DNA from: an uncultured Lachnospiraceae bacterium
GTDB lineage: Bacteria; Bacillota; Clostridia; Lachnospirales; Lachnospiraceae
NCBI GenBank assembly: GCA_947588995.1
Contig: CANPZI010000009.1
Span: 42,119-106,118, forward strand
DNA: 64,000 nucleotides
Reading direction: 5' to 3'
The translations under genes and the position numbers were made by a program. Position 1 is the first letter of the stretch, and every line of letters starts with the position of its first letter. The notes under the pieces were generated by a model. The model was not told where the DNA came from. It did no database searches and saw only the letters and a list, made by a program, of their open reading frames with translations. Shown here piece after piece: positions 52,894-62,536 of this stretch.

Positions 52894-55782
52894 ATGTCGA
52901 CGGAGAAAAAACGAATACTGTTTTTAATCTTTATGTTATTGGCAGGATCGATGGGATGTCTGATTTGTCTGGTCAGAGGTGGAAACAGTGATCAGATCTA
53001 TCAGGATATTGTTATGGAATGGACGGCAGGCCTGTCGTCTAACAAATCCATCGAAATGTCGCTTTTATATATTTTGATTTTTGCAGGTGTACTTGCCTAC
53101 GGACTTTTCTATGGGATTACGGAAAGACACCGCAGTGATTCAAAGACAGATTCCGATGCGGGTATTGAGGGGAAAAAGCCGTTTTACGCACTGGCTATAT
53201 TGGTTTTTACACGCCTTGTGCTGTTTCATTCCTGTTATCAGATTATTATTCTGGCATTCCTTTATGCAGTCATTTTGTATTTGGTCAGCCCTCAGATTGC
53301 TTATATCGGAACTAATATCTTCCTGCTGAATATTTATGCGGCTGCTGGGTTATATAGGATTTACGCCATGTGCGGCGGGGTTCATACAGCCAATGGCATG
53401 ATAGTCGGACTCGTTGCCTTTGCGGCAGCATTGGTACCGCTTTTGTTTACAGATAGGAGAAAAGCATTGCTGCGGTTGGGGATGACGGATAGTCTGCTGA
53501 TTCCCGCAACGCTTCTGCTGTTTTATGGTAATTGCTATAAGTATGGTGAAAGTTTTTATTATATTGATCCCCCGGCAGCGGTAAAGATGGTTGTTGTGGC
53601 GCTAATGGTGTGCTTCGTTGCAGAAGCTGTCCGAAGAATCCGGGTAATGTGGAAACAAGCCGATGATGTGCGGGATATTATCACCATGGGAAGCTGCGTG
53701 TGCATTATGGCATATAACCGTTTCTCGGGGAGCGGGGTGATTATGTCAACGGATTTGCACCATCCGTTTGAAAATATTATTGGCTATTCGCAGGTCTTTC
53801 AGCTGGGGCAAGTGCCATTTCGAAATTATATTCCGGTTTCCGGCATGTATTCCATTATCCATGGGGCCGTTTTCGACTGGTTTGGCGAAGGCGGGACTTT
53901 TGCCAACTATAATATCACAAATAACATGTTCTATCTGTTTGTCGTGATTTTGATTATGAGTCTGCTCTGGCGTCAGGCTGACAGAGCGGATTGTTTTCTG
54001 ATTGCACTGATCTTTTGTGTGATGGATTATGACAGAGTGGCTTTTATCCTGCCGATAATGCTTCTTTTGGTTTTGCCGTCGATTGTGGCAAAGAAAAGTT
54101 TATGGCTCAGACTTTGGATTCTGACCAGTCTGTTTCAGGGCTTATATTATCCGCTGTATGGAGCGGCGGTATGTCTTTCTTTTGTACCGTTTGGACTATA
54201 TCAGGCGTTCTGTTACGTGAGAACAGGAGAATTGCGCAGGGAGATGCGAACAGTCGGGTTTTGGCTGAAATGGGGTATTTGTATTTTGTTGCCGCTATTT
54301 TCTATCCCTTTTCTTGCAGGAACGCTGCGGCATATGCTGGCAATGTCTTCACAGGCTGTGCTGGAAGGCGGTATACCGCGATTCGGGCAGGTGCTTCCGG
54401 ATAATTTCCTGCCGTATCTGCGCGATGAATATGAGGTGTTCCGCTTGATTCTATATGATTTGTTTACTTTTATGATACCCGCAGGGCTGATATGGATTTC
54501 TTTTGCACTGGCATGCAAGGCGGGTGGCGTTTGCATGGAAAGGAAAAGATGCAGAGTGAAGAATCCTCAGGCGGCATGCCAGATGATCTCCGTGGGGATT
54601 ATGCTGACGGTTTCTTATACCTATACGTTTGTCAGACTTGACATAGGAGCAATTTATGCCAGAAGCGCGGGGCCTATTTATGCGGGGGCAGTCATAATGA
54701 TGCTGATTGTGGAACGATATATTGGCAAATACGGGTACCATATGGGTATTATGTCCCTGTTTGTGCTGCTTACGGCTATTGCAAATCACACAGGCGTGTA
54801 CCAGATAGAAGCGAATGCCAAGCTGATGCCCTACGTTACGGTTCCGGCAGATTATATTTATGTGGTGGACGACGAGTTTGAGAAGCTTGGAAAGGGATTT
54901 ATCCAAGCGGCTACTTATGAGTCGGTTCGTAACGTTTATGAGCAAAACAGATCCGATACTTTGACGGATTCCGCTATGGGGATCTATCCGCATTTCGGTT
55001 ACTATTATCTGCTTGGAAAGAAAGGAGACGGCGTAATTGAGACAACTACAATCAAAGGATTTGAGGCTGCACAGGAGGCGGTGGACACAGCTCAGGTCTG
55101 CGGAAGTACGATAGGTGCTGACTTGAGTCCGCTTACTAACTATTATCTGTATCATTGGCTGCTGGCATCCGGCGAATATGTGTGGGATGAAAGTATGCGG
55201 CGGTTTTACCCGAATCACGGAAGATATACCGCAGAGGAAATACGGACGCTGAACAAAGACAGCGTTTTGAGTGGAGATGGCGCTAACTATTGGAAATATC
55301 CGGGTTCTCTTGGGGAATCCATGGAGAGTCTGGAGGAGATATTTACAGATGTGGGAATAGGATGGGACGTATCTGCGGAAGAAAAAGTCGATGTCGTCAG
55401 CCTGTCGCGCGCTGTAGACGGTGACGAGGCAGACTGGCTCTATCTGGAATTTGACGGTATGGAAGAAAAATTTGAATATACACAGTTCGACAGTGAGGAG
55501 GAGTTGACCAAGATAACGGATTCTGTGGCAAAGTATTTTATGAAGAAAAATTATAATCCCGGTATGCGTGTGCAGATCGGCTGGACAGACGACGACAGAG
55601 AAAGCCATACGATAAGTTGTGCCATGAATAAGGGGAAATTGCTGATCCCGCTGGGAGCCGGCGTGAAGTGGCTGTTTCATGAACACGACAGTATCAGTGT
55701 GTCTGTGTATCAGAATGAAGAGATAACCGTAATCCCGAAGATTAATGAGGTCAGATTTCTGAAACTCCGGGAAGTGAGGTGA
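52894..55782 (+). CDS. Large polytopic membrane protein of a surface-glycan cluster
   Basis: 962 residues from ATG 52894 (MSTEKKRILF). Earlier in-frame starts at 52849 and GTG 52819 are possible, none with a convincing ribosome site. About 16 membrane helices with a GT-C-like outline: a loop with STDLHHPFENIIGYSQVFQ and YIPVSGMYSIIHG after the first group, and an extracytoplasmic C-terminal domain of about 300 residues containing GDGANYWKYPGS. I do not recognise a named family. A role as a lipid-linked sugar transferase is suggested only by topology and by its neighbours. AT-rich. Confidence 0.6.
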   Translation: MSTEKKRILFLIFMLLAGSMGCLICLVRGGNSDQIYQDIVMEWTAGLSSNKSIEMSLLYILIFAGVLAYGLFYGITERHRSDSKTDSDAGIEGKKPFYALAILVFTRLVLFHSCYQIIILAFLYAVILYLVSPQIAYIGTNIFLLNIYAAAGLYRIYAMCGGVHTANGMIVGLVAFAAALVPLLFTDRRKALLRLGMTDSLLIPATLLLFYGNCYKYGESFYYIDPPAAVKMVVVALMVCFVAEAVRRIRVMWKQADDVRDIITMGSCVCIMAYNRFSGSGVIMSTDLHHPFENIIGYSQVFQLGQVPFRNYIPVSGMYSIIHGAVFDWFGEGGTFANYNITNNMFYLFVVILIMSLLWRQADRADCFLIALIFCVMDYDRVAFILPIMLLLVLPSIVAKKSLWLRLWILTSLFQGLYYPLYGAAVCLSFVPFGLYQAFCYVRTGELRREMRTVGFWLKWGICILLPLFSIPFLAGTLRHMLAMSSQAVLEGGIPRFGQVLPDNFLPYLRDEYEVFRLILYDLFTFMIPAGLIWISFALACKAGGVCMERKRCRVKNPQAACQMISVGIMLTVSYTYTFVRLDIGAIYARSAGPIYAGAVIMMLIVERYIGKYGYHMGIMSLFVLLTAIANHTGVYQIEANAKLMPYVTVPADYIYVVDDEFEKLGKGFIQAATYESVRNVYEQNRSDTLTDSAMGIYPHFGYYYLLGKKGDGVIETTTIKGFEAAQEAVDTAQVCGSTIGADLSPLTNYYLYHWLLASGEYVWDESMRRFYPNHGRYTAEEIRTLNKDSVLSGDGANYWKYPGSLGESMESLEEIFTDVGIGWDVSAEEKVDVVSLSRAVDGDEADWLYLEFDGMEEKFEYTQFDSEEELTKITDSVAKYFMKKNYNPGMRVQIGWTDDDRESHTISCAMNKGKLLIPLGAGVKWLFHEHDSISVSVYQNEEITVIPKINEVRFLKLREVR

Positions 55783-55849
55783 GAGTTTGGAATAATAAGT
55801 TAAAAAAGTATTTTTCTGAACTTTTTGCTTTCTTTGAAAGGAACGATAT

Positions 55850-57775
55850 ATGCTATTTGTTGCCATTCTTATCATATGCGCAGCTCACTATGTGAGAACT
55901 CTCAGATGGGAGATGCTGATCAAAACCTATGAAGAACCCGACAAAAAAAATCTGCTCAATTCGCTTTCCGTAGGATATGCGCTCAATTATGTCCTGCCGT
56001 TCAAAATGGGTGACTTGGTGAGAGCCTGTGTAGCCGGACGAAAAATGCAGAATGGTTATGCGTTCTCTGTTGCCACTGTTGTTGTAGACAGATTCCTTGA
56101 TATCATAACAGTGGGCATTCTGTTTATAATCTATACATACTGGGGAGGGCTGGGAGATAGCAGGACATCAGCATATTTTTACATTTATCTGGGCGCTGGG
56201 ATCAGTCTGTTTCTGCTTCTCGCATCGGTTTTCAGAAAATATGTGAAGAAAATCATCAGAAAGCTAGCCTCCATATTTAATGAAAAAATTGAGTTTGCGA
56301 TATTGAAGTTTTTCTGGGCATTGATCTGGATATTTCATGACATCTTCAAACGGATAGACAAGCGCAGGCTTTTGATTGTTACGGGATTGATGTGGCTATT
56401 GTATTTGCTTTCTTATGGCTGCTTTGCCAGATTTTTGAGTATGGGAAACGCGGATGTCAGAATGATGGACATATTCCACGCACTGTTTGCCAAGGATAGT
56501 ATGCGAATCGGCGGAATGGGCATTATTCCTGCTGCCGTCGATATGGATGATACGGCACAGATGCTATATTGGCTGCTGTTTCTGCTCTTGCCTACGGTAT
56601 TTCTGTTTTTGTTATCTATGGCGGTGAGAAAGCCTGCACCTATGGTGGAGGAGGATGAGCAGTGCCTGAACCTGATACCGCACCTGGACAGTGATGAGCG
56701 CTTACAATTTTTGGAAATGTATTTCTCCAGCGAACAGAGCGCGTACATCCGGAAATATCTGCAGATTAACCGGAATGTGCTTGTGATACGCGACTATTCG
56801 GCAGGTTCAAATGCTTCGACGATGTTGTGCATGCACAATAATGAGCAGTTTTTTCGAAAGTATGCTTTTGGAAAAGACAGCGATAAATTGTATGAGCAGA
56901 TCGAGTGGATACAACGTTTCAAAGATATTCTGCCGCTTCCGGATATCCTGCGCTATGACAGACAGATAGGAAGTTACTGTTTTTATGATATGACGTACAG
57001 GAGCAATGCAATCGGCCTGTTCGAGTATTCCCATTCCATGCCGAGAGAAAATGCATGGAATTATATTCGAGAAATACTGGGGTGTCTTGAAAATTCTTTA
57101 TATATGTTGGATCAAAGAAAGGCGGATAAAGAAACGATACAGCGATATGTTGAGGACAAGGTGGACAGGAATATTGAGAAAATTATGTCCGCCAGATACA
57201 TAAAAAATCTGATGGATTATGAAGATGTTTATATTAACGGACATCGTTATAAAAACATGAAATATTATCTGCCATATTTACGCAAGGGACATTTGTATGA
57301 GATTTTTAGAGATGATACATATTCGCAGATACATGGTGATTTGACTATTGAAAATATAATATGTACCAGAGATGCCCGTGGGGAAAATGGGTTTTATCTG
57401 ATAGATCCTAATGCGGGAAATGTTCATGCTTCCCCTAATCTGGATTATGCCAAACTGCTGCAGTCACTTCACGGCGGATATGAATTCCTGATGGCGACAC
57501 AGAATGTGGATGTCAGCCATAACAGAATCAATTTCATTTTTACCAAGTCGGAAACATACAATTATCTGCGCAGCCAGCTTGACGCCTATATGACGGCGCA
57601 TTTTGACAGAAAACGGATTAGAAGCATCTATTATCATGAAATTGTCCATTGGCTGAGACTTATGCCATACAAGATTGAGAAAAACGGCAAGCGTGTTCTC
57701 TTGTTTTATGCAGGAATGCTTGTGGTTATGAATGATGTGGTTAATCAGTTTGAAAGAGGTGCGTATGAAGAATAA
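55850..57775 (+). CDS. Fusion of flippase-like membrane domain and phosphotransferase-like kinase domain
   Basis: 641 residues with site AAAGGAAC. The N-terminal 265 residues have about seven helices of the UPF0104/LPG-synthase transmembrane family (HYVRTLRWEMLIKTY, NYVLPFKMGDLVRA, VVDRFLDII). The C-terminal 330 residues resemble an aminoglycoside/choline kinase fold, with HGDLTIENII as the catalytic loop and LIDPNAGN in place of the DxD metal site. Lipid-polymer handling joined to a small-molecule kinase is unusual. It overlaps the next gene by 11 bases. Confidence 0.72.
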   Translation: MLFVAILIICAAHYVRTLRWEMLIKTYEEPDKKNLLNSLSVGYALNYVLPFKMGDLVRACVAGRKMQNGYAFSVATVVVDRFLDIITVGILFIIYTYWGGLGDSRTSAYFYIYLGAGISLFLLLASVFRKYVKKIIRKLASIFNEKIEFAILKFFWALIWIFHDIFKRIDKRRLLIVTGLMWLLYLLSYGCFARFLSMGNADVRMMDIFHALFAKDSMRIGGMGIIPAAVDMDDTAQMLYWLLFLLLPTVFLFLLSMAVRKPAPMVEEDEQCLNLIPHLDSDERLQFLEMYFSSEQSAYIRKYLQINRNVLVIRDYSAGSNASTMLCMHNNEQFFRKYAFGKDSDKLYEQIEWIQRFKDILPLPDILRYDRQIGSYCFYDMTYRSNAIGLFEYSHSMPRENAWNYIREILGCLENSLYMLDQRKADKETIQRYVEDKVDRNIEKIMSARYIKNLMDYEDVYINGHRYKNMKYYLPYLRKGHLYEIFRDDTYSQIHGDLTIENIICTRDARGENGFYLIDPNAGNVHASPNLDYAKLLQSLHGGYEFLMATQNVDVSHNRINFIFTKSETYNYLRSQLDAYMTAHFDRKRIRSIYYHEIVHWLRLMPYKIEKNGKRVLLFYAGMLVVMNDVVNQFERGAYEE

Positions 57776-58322
57776 ACTTGCCATATTTGACTTGGACGGA
57801 ACGTTGTATGATACAAGAAGGGTGAACTGGCTTGCGTATCAGAAAGCGCTTCAGGCATACGGAGCAAGCATTGATTATGAATATTTTTCCGCTGAATGTA
57901 ACGGACAGCACTATAAAACGTTTCTGCCGCAGATTCTGGGAGGAAAAGAATTTATTGAGAATGTACATACGTTAAAAAAACAATATTATAGAGAGTTTTT
58001 AAGCGAAGCTGTTGAGAACAGGAATTTGTTTGCGCTTATCCATAGTATTCGAAACAATTATTATATCGCGCTGGTGACGACGGCATCCAGAGAAAACTGT
58101 GAGGAGATACTGAAATACAATGGACGCTTTTATGATTTTGACATGATTGTTTCACAGGAAGATGTCACTGAGAAAAAGCCTGCCCCGGAAGGATTTCTTA
58201 AAGCAATGGCATATTTTGCGATTGATAAAGAAAATACGTTGATCTTTGAAGATTCGGAGCCGGGAATTCTTGCCGCCGCTGCGGCGGGTGCGGATATCAT
58301 TGTGGTGAGGGGATACGGGTAA
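57765..58322 (+). CDS. HAD-family phosphatase
   Basis: 185 residues from ATG 57765, translationally coupled to the fusion gene. Motif I FDLDGTLYD (Asp9, Asp11), motif II VTTAS, Lys in EKKPAPEGF, and motif IV FEDSEPGI. Of the beta-phosphoglucomutase-like subclass with a small helical cap. Within this cluster it could dephosphorylate a sugar or polyol phosphate. Confidence 0.85.
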   Translation: MKNKLAIFDLDGTLYDTRRVNWLAYQKALQAYGASIDYEYFSAECNGQHYKTFLPQILGGKEFIENVHTLKKQYYREFLSEAVENRNLFALIHSIRNNYYIALVTTASRENCEEILKYNGRFYDFDMIVSQEDVTEKKPAPEGFLKAMAYFAIDKENTLIFEDSEPGILAAAAAGADIIVVRGYG

Positions 58323-58505
58323 AGGCTGGCTGAGCAGCCAAATAAGATTAGTTGATGATTGTATCATATAAAAGAAATATAGAGTCTGCAAATAAAAAGT
58401 CAAGCAGAGATTTGTGAACATTGAAAATTTTATACAGGTTGAATGAAAAGTACAAAAACCAGACCACCGCAGAACGCCGGTCTGATAAAGCAACTGGTAT
58501 TCTCT

Positions 58506-59723
58506 TTAGTTTTCTTCCGTTTCGGTCAGAGAAGCAAGGTATTCTCTTACCCGACCATAATAAATGCGGAGGAACTTGTTCGCACCGGCAGTCATGTAGA
58601 CATAGTAAGGTTTGCCCTCCGCCCGTTTCTTGTCCATGAAAGCATACACAGGATCATCGGCGGGCGACCGCTTGATAAGGCCGTCCATGATCTGGAAAAG
58701 AGTCTTACGCAGGCTCGGAGAGCCTTTCTTGGTCGTAGGTACGCTTTTCTGTATGTGTTGCCCGGAATCATTTTTTCCGGGGTCAACGCCGGCAAAGGCA
58801 GTCAGGGCGCCGCGGTGTGTAAAGCGTGTCACATCCCCGATCTCAGCTATAAGCTGCGGGCCGAGGGTAGGGCCGACGCCGTTCATCGCCATGACAACAG
58901 GGTATTCAGGCAGCGTGGAAGCAGTTTCATCCATTTTCAGGCGGAGGGTTTCCACGGTTTCAGATGCGGTATTGAGCATTGCCACGGCCTGCCGTATCAG
59001 CAGCTTCGTGCTGTCGTCTTTAGGGAATACGGCGATCAGGTCAGAGGAGGCCTGATAGATCTTCTCCGCCTTGTCGGCGCTGAAGTTATAGTTCTTGCGT
59101 CTGCACCAGTTTCGATAGTGCTCTGTAAAGGCTGCCAGCGATCTGGAGCGGACACAGTCCACGTGCCAGTAGGTATGTACAAAATCCACCCATTTCTGGC
59201 TGCCGTCACTCCTTGCAGGGCTGTCGAAGAAGTCGTTCGCACCCGGATAGGTCTGGTCAAGCAGGGCAATGAGGTTGTTCTTCATGGCGGTCTTCTGCGC
59301 CATGTAAAAGCCGAACTGCCGGTTCAGGGTTTTGAGTTGGATGCGTGTTTTATCCATGTTTCCATACTGCCTTAGTTTTGCCCAGCGGTCAAGAGTGTAG
59401 CGGGCGATCTTTTTGGAATCGGCCTTGTCGGTCTTGGGAGTGCGCAGGGAGTCATCGCCGAACTCCCTGATAAGGATGGGGTTTACGGCGCTGACAAAGA
59501 TGCCTGCATCAGAAAGCCATGTGGCGACCGGCTCATAGTAGCGGCCGGTGTGCTCCATGCAGACCTTGGTTTCCCCGTCAAGTTCTTTGATCTGCCTGAT
59601 CAGGTGATTGATGGCGGACTGGGTGTGGGGGATGTCGCGGGGCGGCAGGATGACCACATCGCCGGGCCTGCGGATAGTGACAGTGCTTTTGCCTTTGGAG
59701 ACATCGATACCAACAGCGTTCAT
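58506..59723 (-). CDS. IS110-family transposase (DEDD, Tnp20)
   Basis: 405 residues from the ATG with GGAGTATC upstream. The N-terminal RuvC-like DEDD domain has Asp in MNAVGIDVSKGK, Glu in CMEHTGRYYEP and a D..D pair in TPKTDKADSKKIARY. The C-terminal Tnp20 domain has GVGPTLGPQLIAEIGD and FAGVDPGKNDSG with the conserved Ser. No frameshift seen, so the element may be active. In this family the recombinase is guided by a bridge RNA made from the noncoding end. Confidence 0.93.
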   Translation of the reverse strand: MNAVGIDVSKGKSTVTIRRPGDVVILPPRDIPHTQSAINHLIRQIKELDGETKVCMEHTGRYYEPVATWLSDAGIFVSAVNPILIREFGDDSLRTPKTDKADSKKIARYTLDRWAKLRQYGNMDKTRIQLKTLNRQFGFYMAQKTAMKNNLIALLDQTYPGANDFFDSPARSDGSQKWVDFVHTYWHVDCVRSRSLAAFTEHYRNWCRRKNYNFSADKAEKIYQASSDLIAVFPKDDSTKLLIRQAVAMLNTASETVETLRLKMDETASTLPEYPVVMAMNGVGPTLGPQLIAEIGDVTRFTHRGALTAFAGVDPGKNDSGQHIQKSVPTTKKGSPSLRKTLFQIMDGLIKRSPADDPVYAFMDKKRAEGKPYYVYMTAGANKFLRIYYGRVREYLASLTETEEN

Positions 59724-59739
59724 AGAAGATACTCCTTTA

Positions 59740-59935
59740 CGATGAATTAGCAATGGTCAATACCAGGTTTACTCATTGCCTGTTCAATCTACTGGGTATC
59801 ACACGAACGCTTCTGGGTTCAACCTGCGTAAAACGAATGCTGCGAATGAGAGGCTGGTTGGCTGACTTTTCGACGGACGTAAAGTCCTGGGAGGCAACGG
59901 CCAGACCTATTGCCATACTCATTCTAACAGCTTAA
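59740..59935 (-). ncRNA. Candidate bridge RNA region of the IS110 element
   Basis: Noncoding sequence on the 5' side of the transposase, where IS110-group elements encode their bridge RNA. Read on the minus strand it contains hairpin-forming segments (GACTTTACG..CGAAAAGTC) and two related loops with ACCCAGAAG and ACCCAGTAG. The position is established for the family; the exact RNA ends are not visible. Confidence 0.45.
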
Positions 59936-60007
59936 GCAACAAGATGGGTAATTCCTTACTGGCTGTAAGGGGTATTAACCATAAATACATTGTAGTAGGG
60001 AGGCAAT

Positions 60008-60802
60008 ATGAATAAAGACAGGATATTGCTTTTTATACCAATGTACAACTGTGAAAAGCAGATTGTACGTGTGCTTGGGCAGATAGATGAGCAGGTACTT
60101 GCATACATTACTGAAATCATAATAGTAAATAATCGAAGTACAGACAACAGTGAGGCGGCGGCGCTCAATTACTGTAAAGAGCATAGAAATTTACCGGTAA
60201 AAATTTTAAGAAATCATGAAAATTATGGTTTAGGCGGTTCTCACAAAGTAGCTTTCCAGTATGCATTAAATTATGGGTTCGATTATGTGATTGTGCTGCA
60301 TGGGGATGACCAAGGCTCAGTCAGGGATTTGCTGCCAGCATTGAAGAAAGGAAGTTACCGGAAATTCGACTGTTGTCTGGGTGCGAGATTTACAGGCCAA
60401 TCCAAACTTATTGGATATTCTTGGATTAGAATAGCCGGAAATATTGTCTTCAATATTATTTTTTCTATTGTATTAAGGCGTCGGGTTTTCGATTTGGGAG
60501 CCGGGCTTAATATGTACAGCGTTGAAATGCTTCGGAAACCATATTACTATACATATCCGGATAATCTTACTTTTAATGTGTATATGCTTATGGCCACAAA
60601 GACATATCATCAAAAATATGCATTTTTTCCTTTGACATGGCGTGAAACAGATCAGGTTTCTAACGCCAAAGTGATGAGGCAGGCCGTTTGGACGATGAAA
60701 ATGGCAATATCCTATTTTTTCAAAGGGAAAGAGTTCCTGGAAGCCGATAGTCGAAAGGTGAAATATACCAGTTATACCTATCAGGAAATAGAAAGAGGTT
60801 AA
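60008..60802 (+). CDS. Family 2 glycosyltransferase
   Basis: 264 residues with site GGGAGGC. GT-A fold: LLFIPMYNCEKQI, IIIVNNRSTDNS, YGLGGSHKVAF and the metal site in VLHGDDQGS. Resembles dolichyl-phosphate-mannose-synthase-like enzymes. One hydrophobic segment (about 140-160) may touch the membrane. Four bases of spacing to the next gene suggest an operon. AT-rich like the rest of the cluster. Confidence 0.88.
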   Translation: MNKDRILLFIPMYNCEKQIVRVLGQIDEQVLAYITEIIIVNNRSTDNSEAAALNYCKEHRNLPVKILRNHENYGLGGSHKVAFQYALNYGFDYVIVLHGDDQGSVRDLLPALKKGSYRKFDCCLGARFTGQSKLIGYSWIRIAGNIVFNIIFSIVLRRRVFDLGAGLNMYSVEMLRKPYYYTYPDNLTFNVYMLMATKTYHQKYAFFPLTWRETDQVSNAKVMRQAVWTMKMAISYFFKGKEFLEADSRKVKYTSYTYQEIERG

Positions 60803-60804
60803 TT

Positions 60805-61551
60805 GTGAAAAAATTAAACTTGATCATGCCGATGGGCGGTGGTGGAACACGTTTTGGTAATCACGGTTTTGCTGTTCCGAAACCGTTAATAGAATTGTAC
60901 GGGAAGCCTTTTTTTTACTGGGCGGCGCAGTCGGTAGCGAAGTTTGTTGAATTGGAGAGCGTTCGTTTTGTGGTTTTGGCAGAGCATATTGAAAAATACA
61001 GGATTGACAAAGAAATTTTTAAATTTTATCCCAACGCTCATATCAATATCATTCCGGAAGTATTGCCGGGCGCTGTTTTGACGTGTATGGAGGGCATTAA
61101 GGATATTGAGGATGATCAGCCTGTTTTGTTCAATGATTGCGATCATTTGTTTTTGTGTGAAGAATTTTATCAATTTTGCAGGGACAAACAGTTTGACGAG
61201 GCGGACGGCGGACTGCTGACATTTTCATCAGATGAAGATCGATACAGCTATGTAGCGTATGACGAGAATGGCTGTGTAAACGGTACTGTCGAGAAGAAAG
61301 CCGTAAGCAGGGACGCAATCTGTGGGGCATACTATTTTAAGGATAAACAGACTTTCGCTGATGCAGCCGACATATATTTGCGCGATTGTGCCTATCAGGA
61401 ATTTTTTGTCAGTGGTGTATATAACATTCTGGCGGAGCAGGAGAAGAAAATACAGATTTTTGGTGTGGATAAGCATATCCCTTTTGGCACTCCTGAGGAA
61501 TATGAAGAAGCAAAAAACGATAGGACCTACGAAAGACGGATGCGATATTGA
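60805..61551 (+). CDS. Sugar-phosphate nucleotidylyltransferase-like protein
   Basis: 248 residues from a GTG two bases after the glycosyltransferase. Nucleotide site LIMPMGGGGTRFG with KPLIELYGKPFFYW, then FNDCDHLF (metal Asp). It would activate a sugar or alcohol phosphate with CTP, UTP or GTP for use by the transferases nearby. The specific substrate is not clear. Confidence 0.85.
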   Translation: MKKLNLIMPMGGGGTRFGNHGFAVPKPLIELYGKPFFYWAAQSVAKFVELESVRFVVLAEHIEKYRIDKEIFKFYPNAHINIIPEVLPGAVLTCMEGIKDIEDDQPVLFNDCDHLFLCEEFYQFCRDKQFDEADGGLLTFSSDEDRYSYVAYDENGCVNGTVEKKAVSRDAICGAYYFKDKQTFADAADIYLRDCAYQEFFVSGVYNILAEQEKKIQIFGVDKHIPFGTPEEYEEAKNDRTYERRMRY

Positions 61552-61756
61552 TAAAATGCCGGATGAAAAATTTCGGGAATCTTTCCGCAGGAAAGAATTG
61601 TTCAAAATGAAATTGGGAAATACCGGACTAAATTTATAGAAATACTATAAGAAATATATTATTGGAAAATCAGATAGGAGGTTTTCAGAAAGGCTGCAGC
61701 GATATATAATTGATATAATAAGAGACAGAAATCTGTGAAAACGGGCGGAGAAAACT

Positions 61757-62536
61757 ATGAACCAAGCAGAACGCAGGAATTTTTTGATACGGGAATTGCT
61801 GAAAGAACAGCCGCGGAATCGTGACATGCGGATTCCTGACAATGTGACAGAGCAGAAGAATCTGCTTCGCTCGCTGATGAATATTCGGCCGCCGCGCCCG
61901 GCAGGCGAAGATTTTCTGGCGGTGCAGGATGCGTATCTGCGGCAGGAGACGGCAGAGAAAGGGATTACGGATATCGCCTGTCTGGCGCCTGCGGAGGACG
62001 GGATTTATCTCTGGCAGGGCGATATCACGACGCTGCGCTGCGGCGCGATCGTGAACGCCGCCAATTCGGGGATGACCGGCTGTTATGTTCCCTGCCACCG
62101 CTGCATCGACAATGCCATCCACACTTATGCCGGAATACAGCTTCGTCAGACCTGTGCGAAGCTGATGGAAGAGCAGGGGCACGAGGAGCCTGCGGGACAG
62201 GCGAAGATCACGCCGGCCTATAATCTTCCCTGCGATTATGTCCTGCACACGGTCGGGCCTGTTGTATATGGGCGTGTGACAGAAGAGGACAGGAAACTGC
62301 TGGCCTCCTGTTACCGCTCCTGTCTGGAACTTGCGGAGCGCCACGGCGTGAATAGCGTTGCCTTTTGCTGTATTTCCACGGGAGAATTTCATTTTCCCAA
62401 TGAAGAGGCGGCAGAAATTGCGGTGCGGACAGTGCGGGAATACAGGGAAGAAACGGGCGGCGGGATGGAGGTGGTCTTCAATGTTTTCAAGGAACTTGAC
62501 CGCAGAATTTACGAAAGGCTTCTCGGAGCAGATTAG
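61757..62536 (+). CDS. Zinc-dependent macrodomain protein (ADP-ribosyl hydrolase)
   Basis: 259 residues. An N-terminal helical extension (1-80) precedes the macrodomain: LWQGDITTLRCGAIVNAANSG, then the zinc-binding CYVPCHRCIDNAIH and CISTGEFHFPNEEAA. Zinc macrodomains of this type remove ADP-ribose from target proteins and are usually next to a SirTM sirtuin and lipoyl-carrier genes. Here only a sirtuin remnant follows. No GcvH-L gene is present. Confidence 0.88.
   Translation: MNQAERRNFLIRELLKEQPRNRDMRIPDNVTEQKNLLRSLMNIRPPRPAGEDFLAVQDAYLRQETAEKGITDIACLAPAEDGIYLWQGDITTLRCGAIVNAANSGMTGCYVPCHRCIDNAIHTYAGIQLRQTCAKLMEEQGHEEPAGQAKITPAYNLPCDYVLHTVGPVVYGRVTEEDRKLLASCYRSCLELAERHGVNSVAFCCISTGEFHFPNEEAAEIAVRTVREYREETGGGMEVVFNVFKELDRRIYERLLGAD

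Larger units (their letters stand above)
58440..59990 (-). mobile_element. IS110-family insertion sequence (ends approximate)
   Basis: A complete transposase gene is flanked by a long noncoding stretch on its 5' side (about 59724-59990) and a short one on its 3' side. IS110 elements lack terminal inverted repeats, so the ends cannot be fixed from one copy. It sits between the HAD and glycosyltransferase genes of an otherwise co-directional cluster. Confidence 0.75.

Noticed and set aside
52800..52991. 63-codon frame with an AAGGAT site overlapping the large membrane gene
   Set aside because: It has no protein-like pattern and lies within the out-of-frame N terminus of the larger gene; kept only as a caution about the start site.
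61555..61640. Short frame MPDEKFRESFRRKELF after the nucleotidylyltransferase
   Set aside because: 27 codons, no ribosome site and no family; may be a remnant of a cluster gene but cannot be supported.
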